From the NCBI GenBank assembly GCA_902766805.1, contig CACXFF010000371.1, positions 1 through 7,288 on the forward strand: a DNA stretch of 7,288 nt, given 5' to 3'. A program made the position numbers and the translations under genes. The stretch comes from an uncultured Coriobacteriaceae bacterium. Lineage in GTDB: Bacteria > Actinomycetota > Coriobacteriia > Coriobacteriales > Atopobiaceae. Shown one piece after another: positions 1 to 4,975 of this stretch. Each line of letters begins with the position of its first letter. Position 1 is the stretch's first letter. Under the pieces are notes generated by a model that did not search any database, had not been told where the DNA came from, and saw nothing but the letters and a program-made list of their open reading frames with translations.

Positions 1-635
1 CCTGCGAGACCGACTTCGTGGGCACCAACCCCAAGTTCACCGGCTTCGCCGCCAAGCTCGCCAAGGCCGTCGCCGACTCCGACCCCGCCGATGTCGACGC
101 CCTCAAGGCCGCTGACCTCGATGGCGAGACCGTCGAGGCTGCCCTCACCGAGATGATCCACGTCATCGGCGAGAACATGAAGGTCGGCCGCTTCGTGCGC
201 TGCGCCACCACTTCCGGTGCCTACAGCAGCTACGTGCACTCCAACGGCAAGCTGGGCGTCCTGGTGGAGTTCTCCTTCGCCAACGCCGAGACCGCTGCCA
301 ACGACACCTTCAAGTCCTTCGCGCACGACGTCGCCCTGCAGGTCGCCGCGGCCAACCCCATCGCCTGCACGCGTGAGGACGTCCCTGCCGACGTCGTCGA
401 GCGCGAGAAGGCCATCTACATGAAGCAGGCCGCCGACACCGGCAAGCCCGAGGCCATCCAGGAGCGCATCGCCACCGGCAAGCTCGAGGCCTTCTACAAG
501 GAGCAGTGCCTCGTCGACCAGCAGTTCATCAAGGACGGCTCCGTGACCATCACCGAGCTCGCCGCCAAGGTCTCCAAGGAGCTCGGCGACGACATCAAGG
601 TCGTGTCCTTCCAGCGCATGGCGTTCGGCGAGTAG
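1..635 (+). CDS. tsf: Elongation factor Ts, 5' end missing
   Basis: This gene encodes the guanine-nucleotide exchange factor that releases GDP from EF-Tu in the cytoplasm during translation elongation. The first complete codon is at position 3, and the fragment opens with CETDFVGTN, the EF-Ts signature whose Asp-Phe pair inserts next to the Mg2+ site of EF-Tu. The 210 visible residues cover the core dimerisation region and end with family-typical blocks: VALQVAAANP, KPEAIQERIATGKLEAFYKE, QQFIKDGSVTI and a terminal FQRMAFGE. E. coli EF-Ts has 283 residues with this motif near residue 80, so about 75 N-terminal residues (the UBA-like EF-Tu-binding domain) lie upstream of the window. The apparent GTG start at 18 is only the Val of the motif. 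Nearly every codon ends in C or G, as expected of a highly expressed gene. rpsB is the expected upstream neighbour but is not seen. The stop is TAG, followed by a hairpin. Confidence 0.97.
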   Translation, partial: CETDFVGTNPKFTGFAAKLAKAVADSDPADVDALKAADLDGETVEAALTEMIHVIGENMKVGRFVRCATTSGAYSSYVHSNGKLGVLVEFSFANAETAANDTFKSFAHDVALQVAAANPIACTREDVPADVVEREKAIYMKQAADTGKPEAIQERIATGKLEAFYKEQCLVDQQFIKDGSVTITELAAKVSKELGDDIKVVSFQRMAFGE

Positions 636-669
636 GCTGACCCCATAGCTCAGACATAGTTCACCGTTG

Positions 670-702
670 AGCGGCCGACATCTCAGAGATGTCGGCCGCT
701 TT
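670..702 (+). terminator. Probable intrinsic terminator after tsf
   Basis: Positions 670-684 and 686-700 are a perfect 15-bp inverted repeat around a single A at 685; in RNA the top pair or two would open to give a loop of 3-5 nt. The stem is rich in G and C at its base (AGCGGCCGACATCTC on the left arm). Only three T residues follow (700-702) before GG, so the U-tract is weak and termination may be partial or need a protein factor. Its place 35 nt after the tsf stop codon fits a 3' end for the rpsB-tsf transcript. Confidence 0.75.
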
Positions 703-710
703 GGTATGAT
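702..710 (+). promoter_or_regulatory. Extended -10 promoter candidate for the pyrH operon
   Basis: TGGTATGAT carries a TG one base upstream of a hexamer (TATGAT, 705-710) that matches the sigma-70 -10 consensus at five of six positions. A transcript would start near 717 and have a leader of about 54 nt. No good -35 hexamer lies 16-18 bp upstream, because that stretch is the right half of the terminator hairpin; extended -10 promoters can work without one. The promoter therefore touches the end of the terminator. The call rests on a consensus match and position only. Confidence 0.5.
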
Positions 711-734
711 GCTTCAGATAGGTTTTACCGGAAC

Positions 735-750
735 GCCTGCCAGCGCGGGC
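735..750 (+). other. Short hairpin in the pyrH leader
   Basis: GCCTGC (735-740) can pair with GCGGGC (745-750) through six pairs, including one T-G wobble, leaving a CAGC loop. Three T residues follow. It lies between the candidate promoter and the pyrH ribosome binding site. It is too short for a confident attenuator, and in GC-rich DNA it may be chance. Confidence 0.25.
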
Positions 751-758
751 TTTGAAAG

Positions 759-766
759 AAGGGGAG
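759..766 (+). promoter_or_regulatory. Ribosome binding site fixing the pyrH TTG start
   Basis: AAGGGGAG is purine-rich and complementary to the 16S 3' end (allowing for one mismatch), and it ends 4 nt before the TTG at 771. No ATG or GTG at an equivalent place would keep the conserved N-terminal strand of UMP kinase, so this site decides the unusual start. Confidence 0.75.
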
Positions 767-770
767 ACGT

Positions 771-1496
771 TTGACTGACTACAAGTACCGACGCGTACTG
801 CTCAAGCTCTCCGGTGAGGCCCTCATGGGCAACCAGGGATACGGGCTTGACGGTGACACGATCAGCCGCCTCGCTCAGGGCATCAAGAACATCCACGACA
901 ACGGCGCAGAGGTCGCAATCGTCGTGGGTGGCGGTAACATCTTCCGCGGCCTTGCTGGCGCCGCGAGCGGCATGGATCGCGCGCAAGCCGACTACATGGG
1001 CATGCTGGCCACCGTCATCAATGCCTTGGCCTTGCAGGACGCCTTCGAGCACGCCGGCATGCAGTGCCGCGTCATGAGCGCCATCGAGATGCATGAGGTC
1101 TCGGAGACCTACATCCGCCGCCGTGCCACGCGTCACCTGGAGAAGGGCCGCGTGACCATCTTTGCTGCTGGCACGGGCAACCCGTACTTCACCACCGACA
1201 CGGCTGCCGCGCTGCGCGCTTGCGAGATCGGGGCGGACTGCCTGATGAAGGCCACCAAGGTCAATGGCATCTACGACAAGGACCCCGTGAAGTTCCCGGA
1301 CGCCGTCAAGTTCGACACCATCACCTACCGTGACGTCCTCACGCGAGACCTCAAGGTGATGGACGCCACGGCCACGGCCCTGTGCCATGACAACAACATG
1401 CCCATCATTGTTTTTGACATCGAAGAGGACAACGTGTTCCACCGCGCCCTGCTGGGCGAGAACGTGGGTACCACCGTCATTCGCGAGGAGGACTAA
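771..1496 (+). CDS. pyrH: UMP kinase (uridylate kinase)
   Basis: It phosphorylates UMP to UDP with ATP in the cytoplasm, feeding UTP, CTP and UDP-sugar synthesis. The 241-residue product has the same length as the E. coli enzyme and belongs to the amino acid kinase fold. Visible motifs in order are KLSGEAL (12-18), the nucleotide-binding loop VVGGGNIFRG (51-60), DYMGMLAT (74-81), GTGNPYFTTDTAA (134-146) for UMP/ATP binding, KATKVNGIYDKDP (160-172), and a C-terminal block MDATATALCHDNNMPIIVF (197-215). The start is TTG, supported by a strong ribosome binding site and by the expected N-terminus, with the first strand RVLLKLSG following at once. It is the first gene after the terminator/promoter gap, and the frr start lies 2 nt past its stop. 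Family members are hexamers inhibited by UTP; that is family knowledge, not seen here. Codon choice is slightly more relaxed than in tsf. Confidence 0.98.
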   Translation: MTDYKYRRVLLKLSGEALMGNQGYGLDGDTISRLAQGIKNIHDNGAEVAIVVGGGNIFRGLAGAASGMDRAQADYMGMLATVINALALQDAFEHAGMQCRVMSAIEMHEVSETYIRRRATRHLEKGRVTIFAAGTGNPYFTTDTAAALRACEIGADCLMKATKVNGIYDKDPVKFPDAVKFDTITYRDVLTRDLKVMDATATALCHDNNMPIIVFDIEEDNVFHRALLGENVGTTVIREED

Positions 1497-1498
1497 TC

Positions 1499-2044
1499 AT
1501 GAGCGAGTACACCGACAAGGCTTCGGCCGGCATGGACAAGGCCATCGACGTCCTGAAGGACAACTTTGCCAAGGTGCGCACCGGTCGCGCCAACGCCAAC
1601 ATCCTGTCCGACATCCGCGTTGACTACTACGGCGTGCCCACCCCCATCACGCAGGTTGCCGCCGTCAAGGTGCCAGAGGCCCACGTGCTGGTCGTGGAGC
1701 CGTGGGACAAGCAGCTGCTCGTGACCATCGAGCGTGCCATCAGCAAGTCCGACCTTGGCATCACGCCGACCAACGACGGTCACGTGATCCGCCTCCCGTT
1801 CCCTGCGCCTACCGAAGAGCGTCGTCGCGAGCTGGTCAAGGAGTGCCGTGACCTTGCCGAGCAGGCGCGTGTCGCCATCCGCAACGTGCGCCGTGACTTC
1901 AACGGCAAGATCGAGCGTGACGACGAGTTCACCGAGGACAGCGAGAAGCGCGAAAAGGACAAGGTCCAGAAGATCACGGACGAGCACATCAAGAAGGTCG
2001 ACGAGCTGCTGAAGGCCAAAGAGTCCGAGGTTATGGAGATCTAG
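1499..2044 (+). CDS. frr: Ribosome recycling factor
   Basis: With EF-G it splits the post-termination ribosome so that subunits can be reused. The product has 181 residues (E. coli 185) and the full two-domain pattern. Domain I is made of long helices, with RTGRANANIL near 27-36 and the C-terminal helix. Domain II is the beta insert with VDYYGVPTPITQVA (41-54) and NDGHVIRLPFPAPTEERR (92-109). AIRNVRRD (126-133) contains the basic residues that contact 23S rRNA in the family. The ATG is preceded by GAGGAGGA at 1485-1492, inside the last codons of pyrH, with 6 nt spacing and only 2 nt between the genes, so translation is probably coupled to pyrH. The pyrH-frr pair is one of the most conserved bacterial gene neighbours. 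Confidence 0.98.
   Translation: MSEYTDKASAGMDKAIDVLKDNFAKVRTGRANANILSDIRVDYYGVPTPITQVAAVKVPEAHVLVVEPWDKQLLVTIERAISKSDLGITPTNDGHVIRLPFPAPTEERRRELVKECRDLAEQARVAIRNVRRDFNGKIERDDEFTEDSEKREKDKVQKITDEHIKKVDELLKAKESEVMEI
2035..2040 (+). promoter_or_regulatory. Ribosome binding site for the uppS TTG start
   Basis: GGAGAT lies in the last codons of frr, 6 nt before the TTG at 2047. It supports TTG rather than the first downstream in-frame ATG (2158), which encodes the Met just before the catalytic Asp and would delete the start of the active site. Confidence 0.65.
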
Positions 2045-2046
2045 CC

Positions 2047-2832
2047 TTGAACGTTATCGACGAAGCCAAGCTCCGAGAGCACTTCGCCCATCCGCCCGAG
2101 GACCTGTCGCTCGACGACATCGATCTCGGGCGGATACCGCGTCATGTCTCGTTCATCATGGACGGCAACGGCCGTTGGGCGCAGGAGCGCGGGTACGAGC
2201 GTGCCTACGGACACGTCAAGGGCGTAGATGCCCTGCGCGAGGCCATCACCACGGCCGTGCGCTTGGGCGTCGACGTGCTGTCGGCGTACGCCTTCTCCAC
2301 GGAGAACTGGCGCCGCCCGCAGCAGGAGGTCGAGCTGCTCATGGGGCTCTTTGCCCGCACCATGCTGGCCGAGCTGCCGCTCTTCCACCAGGAACACGTT
2401 CGCCTGCGCTTCTTGGGCGACCTGGAAGCCATGCCGGCAGACACGCGCGCGGCCTTTGAGGAAGGGCTGGCGGAGACGGAGTCCTACGACCGCATGACGG
2501 TGGCGCTCGCGGTGAACTACGGTTCGCGCGCCGAGCTCACGCGTGCCGCGCGCCTCGTCGCGCAGGAGGTCGCCGCGGGCAGGCTTGCGCCCGAGGACGT
2601 GGACGAGGAAGCCGTGGCGTCGCGCCTCTACACCGCCGGCCTTCCCGACCCCGAGCTCCTCGTGAGGACATCGGGCGAGCTGCGCCTGTCCAACTACCTG
2701 CTCTGGCAGCTGGCCTACTCGGAGTTCTACGTAACCGACATCTACTGGCCCGACTTCGACAAGTGGGAGTTCCTGCGAGCCGTAAGGGCCTTCCAGCGGC
2801 GCGACCGTCGCTTCGGGGGAGTGAAGGCATAA
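2047..2832 (+). CDS. uppS: Isoprenyl transferase, probably undecaprenyl diphosphate synthase
   Basis: This cis-prenyltransferase adds IPP units in Z configuration to an allylic primer, most likely making undecaprenyl diphosphate, the lipid carrier for peptidoglycan and other wall polymers. The 261-residue product has every family block: HVSFIMDGNGRWA (33-45) with the catalytic Asp39, GHVKG (55-59), AFSTENWRRP (82-91), VNYGSRAE (156-163), and near the C-terminus LLVRTSGELRLSN (204-216) and YSEFYVTDIYWPDF (224-237), whose Arg and Glu residues bind the diphosphate/Mg2+. About 30 residues precede the first conserved block, slightly longer than in E. coli. The start is TTG, 2 nt after the frr stop. 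Product chain length cannot be read with certainty; the operon with dxr and ispG, which make its IPP substrate, and the core context favour the undecaprenyl enzyme. Some actinobacteria carry two homologues with different chain lengths. Confidence 0.96.
   Translation: MNVIDEAKLREHFAHPPEDLSLDDIDLGRIPRHVSFIMDGNGRWAQERGYERAYGHVKGVDALREAITTAVRLGVDVLSAYAFSTENWRRPQQEVELLMGLFARTMLAELPLFHQEHVRLRFLGDLEAMPADTRAAFEEGLAETESYDRMTVALAVNYGSRAELTRAARLVAQEVAAGRLAPEDVDEEAVASRLYTAGLPDPELLVRTSGELRLSNYLLWQLAYSEFYVTDIYWPDFDKWEFLRAVRAFQRRDRRFGGVKA
2823..2827 (+). promoter_or_regulatory. Ribosome binding site fixing the cdsA start
   Basis: GAAGG in the last codons of uppS sits 7 nt upstream of the ATG at 2835. It favours that start over an in-frame GTG at 2763, which would overlap uppS by 70 nt and has no comparable site. 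Confidence 0.65.
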
Positions 2833-2834
2833 TC

Positions 2835-3782
2835 ATGGCAATCGGAGAGCGCCGAGACGAGCGTGACCTCAACGAGGTACCCGTGCAGCAACGCGCCACG
2901 ACCAAACGCGAGGAGCGCATCGCGCTGCGCGCGGAGCGTCATGCCGCCGGCGAGCTCAGGGGCCAGCGCGTGCGCAGCGCCACCGAGAAGTTCTTGGAGC
3001 GCACGCTGGTGGGCATCATTTACGCGGGCCTCATCATCGTGGGCCTGTGGTTCGGGCCCGTCAGCACGGCAGCGGTCATCGCGCTCATGTCGTGGCTGGG
3101 CGCGTCCGAGTTCTTCCGCATGATGCGCTCGGCAGGCCGCATGCCCAACGAGGTGCTGGGCCTGGCCGCCGCGGTCGCCTTCCCGCTGACCACGCTCCTG
3201 GAGCGGCACTGGTACCTGCTCGTCTGGTTCCTGCTGGTGTGCACGGTGAGCTGGTGGTACGTCTCCAACCCGCGCTCCACCATCGCCGACGTGGCGGTCA
3301 CCCTGCTCGGGCCCACCTACGTCGGCCTGATGCTGACTTCCATGGTGTGGCTGCGCCAGGCCGACGACGGCTTCTGGCTGGCCCTGGGCGTGGTCGGCTC
3401 CGTTTGGGCCAACGACTCGTGCGCCTACATGGTGGGCATGGCCCTAGGCCGGCACAAGATGGCACCGAAGATCTCGCCCAAGAAGTCCTGGGAGGGCGCC
3501 ATCGGCGGCTTCGTGGGCACGATGGCCGTCTGGGTCGTCATGAGCTTCGTCTGGAAGGGCGGAGCGGGCATGAGCATCGTGCAGGCACTGGTCATCGGCG
3601 CCGTGGTGTGCGTCATGGCCGTCATGGGAGACCTGGTGGAGTCGCGCATCAAGCGCGGCGTGGGCGTCAAGGACTCGGGCACGCTGCTGCCTGGCCACGG
3701 CGGCATGCTCGACCGCATCGACTCGCTCATCTATGCGGGCATGACGGCCTACGTCGCCCTGCGCATCTGGGGGTTGTTGTGA
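2835..3782 (+). CDS. cdsA: Phosphatidate cytidylyltransferase (CDP-diglyceride synthase)
   Basis: This integral membrane enzyme converts CTP and phosphatidic acid to CDP-diacylglycerol, the precursor of the bacterial phospholipids. The start at 2835 gives 315 residues. Residues 1-56 are a hydrophilic N-terminal tail rich in Arg and Glu, predicted to be cytoplasmic. After it come about seven or eight hydrophobic segments, including 58-74, 76-90, 105-122, 126-142, 151-170, 179-199, 221-240 and 246-265. Conserved blocks are WANDSCAYMVG (191-201) and APKISPKKSWEG (210-221). The family signature is at 270-296: SRIKRG, then VKDSGTLLPGHGGMLDRID, containing the metal-binding Asp residues. The gene starts 2 nt after uppS, and its TGA overlaps the dxr GTG by 4 nt, a coupling arrangement. 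The charged tail is longer than in E. coli CdsA and may be lineage-specific. Confidence 0.97.
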   Translation: MAIGERRDERDLNEVPVQQRATTKREERIALRAERHAAGELRGQRVRSATEKFLERTLVGIIYAGLIIVGLWFGPVSTAAVIALMSWLGASEFFRMMRSAGRMPNEVLGLAAAVAFPLTTLLERHWYLLVWFLLVCTVSWWYVSNPRSTIADVAVTLLGPTYVGLMLTSMVWLRQADDGFWLALGVVGSVWANDSCAYMVGMALGRHKMAPKISPKKSWEGAIGGFVGTMAVWVVMSFVWKGGAGMSIVQALVIGAVVCVMAVMGDLVESRIKRGVGVKDSGTLLPGHGGMLDRIDSLIYAGMTAYVALRIWGLL

Positions 3783-4975
3783 GCATCTTCGAAGCGCCGG
3801 GCGGGCGCGCGCCGCGTCCCTGCCCTTTGCGCGTCGCCATCCTCGGCTGCACGGGCTCGGTGGGCCGTCAGGCCCTCGACGTGTGCCGCCGCCATCCCGA
3901 CCGTCTGCAGGTGACGGCCCTCTCGGCGTATCGTTCGGTCGCTCAGACGCTCTCGGCCGCGCGTGAGTTCGGCGTGGCCCACGTCGCCTTCGCCGACGAG
4001 CAGGTGCGTCACGACCCCGCGCTCGCCGAGCTGCCCCAGGGCTGCGAGCTGGGCTTCGGCTCCCAGGCGGCTGCCGACCTGGCCCGCCTGGACGACGTGG
4101 ACGCCGTGCTCGTGTCGGTGGTGGGCGCTGCGGGCATCCACGCGAGCCTCGCGGCGCTCGAGGCGGGCAAGATCGTCTGCCCCGCCAACAAGGAGGCGCT
4201 GGTCGTGGGCGGCGAGCTGCTCATGCCGCTGGCCCGTCCCGGTCGGCTCATCCCCGTCGACTCCGAGCACTCGGCCATCTACCAGTGCCTGGTGGGGGAG
4301 CGGCGCGAGGACGCCGTGCGCGTCTGGCTCACCTGTTCGGGCGGCCCCTTCCGCGGGCGCAGCCGCGCGCAGCTGGCGCAGGCGAGCGCAGCGGAGGCCC
4401 TGGCACATCCCACCTGGAAGATGGGCCCAAAGATCACCATCGACTGCGCGACCCTCATGAACAAGGGCCTGGAGGTCATAGAGGCGCACCACCTCTTTGG
4501 CCTGCCCTATGACGCCATCGCCGTGCTGGTCCATCCGCAGAGCCTCGTGCACTCGATGGTCGAGTTCGCGGATGGCTCGGTCAAGGCGCAGCTTGGCCCC
4601 GCCGACATGCGCGAGGCCATCCAGTACGCGTTCTCCTATCCCGAGCGCTGGTCCGCAAGCGTCACGCCGGTGGACTTCTGGGAGGTCGGGTCCGTCTCGT
4701 TCGAGGCGCCCGACACGCAGGCCTTCGCCTGCCTGGACCTGGCTGTGAGCGCAGGCCGTGCGGGCGGCACGCTGCCCTGCGCGATGAACGCCGCCAACGA
4801 GGTGGCCAATCGTGCGTTTCGTGAGGAACGTGTCGGATTCTTGGACGTCGCGCGCATCGTGGAGCAGGTGATGGGGCAGACTGTGCGAGAGCCGGTCGAG
4901 TCCTTGGGCCAGCTGATGGAAGTCGATGCGCGCGCACGAGCCTTGGCGCGCGCCTTTGTGGAGGAACGTGCCTAG
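3779..4975 (+). CDS. dxr: 1-deoxy-D-xylulose 5-phosphate reductoisomerase
   Basis: It catalyses the NADPH- and metal-dependent rearrangement and reduction of DXP to MEP, the first committed step of the non-mevalonate isoprenoid pathway and the target of fosmidomycin. The GTG start at 3779 yields 398 residues, the length of the E. coli protein; about 17 residues precede the Rossmann strand. Motifs are the NADPH loop LGCTGSVGRQALDV (22-35), ANKEALVVGG (136-145), VDSEHSAIYQ (160-169) with metal ligands Asp161 and Glu163, TCSGGPFRGR (185-194), the active-site flap HPTWKMG (210-216), NKGLEVIEAHHLFG (228-241) with Glu232 as the third metal ligand, and the C-terminal MNAANEVA (336-343). The reading frame stays open far upstream through cdsA, but that part is shadow translation. 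The start overlaps the cdsA stop as GTGA and has only a weak G-rich site in front, so coupled re-initiation is likely. The usual GSTGSIG is GCTGSVG here, and the Ala or Gly of TASGGPF is Cys. Confidence 0.98.
   Translation: MSIFEAPGGRAPRPCPLRVAILGCTGSVGRQALDVCRRHPDRLQVTALSAYRSVAQTLSAAREFGVAHVAFADEQVRHDPALAELPQGCELGFGSQAAADLARLDDVDAVLVSVVGAAGIHASLAALEAGKIVCPANKEALVVGGELLMPLARPGRLIPVDSEHSAIYQCLVGERREDAVRVWLTCSGGPFRGRSRAQLAQASAAEALAHPTWKMGPKITIDCATLMNKGLEVIEAHHLFGLPYDAIAVLVHPQSLVHSMVEFADGSVKAQLGPADMREAIQYAFSYPERWSASVTPVDFWEVGSVSFEAPDTQAFACLDLAVSAGRAGGTLPCAMNAANEVANRAFREERVGFLDVARIVEQVMGQTVREPVESLGQLMEVDARARALARAFVEERA
4960..4966 (+). promoter_or_regulatory. Ribosome binding site for rseP
   Basis: GGAGGAA in the final dxr codons lies 9 nt before the first of two tandem ATG codons (4976 and 4979). 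The spacing favours the first, though the second is possible and would shorten the protein by one residue. Confidence 0.7.

Noticed and set aside
667..672. TTGAGC as a -35 box
   Set aside because: It is more than 30 bp from the TATGAT hexamer, far outside the 16-18 bp range, and overlaps the hairpin base.
714..1442. A 242-codon minus-strand frame opposite pyrH, similar to it in length
   Set aside because: It mirrors pyrH codons, shows no motif, and would run into the promoter/leader region of the pyrH operon.
2763..2834. GTG start 24 codons upstream for cdsA
   Set aside because: It overlaps the conserved end of uppS, has no ribosome binding site, and the ATG at 2835 has GAAGG at 7 nt.
3047..3778. 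Long upstream extension of the dxr frame through cdsA
   Set aside because: The extra 244 residues are Arg/His/Gly-rich shadow of cdsA. The Dxr family starts close to the Rossmann loop, and the GTG at 3779 gives the normal length of 398.
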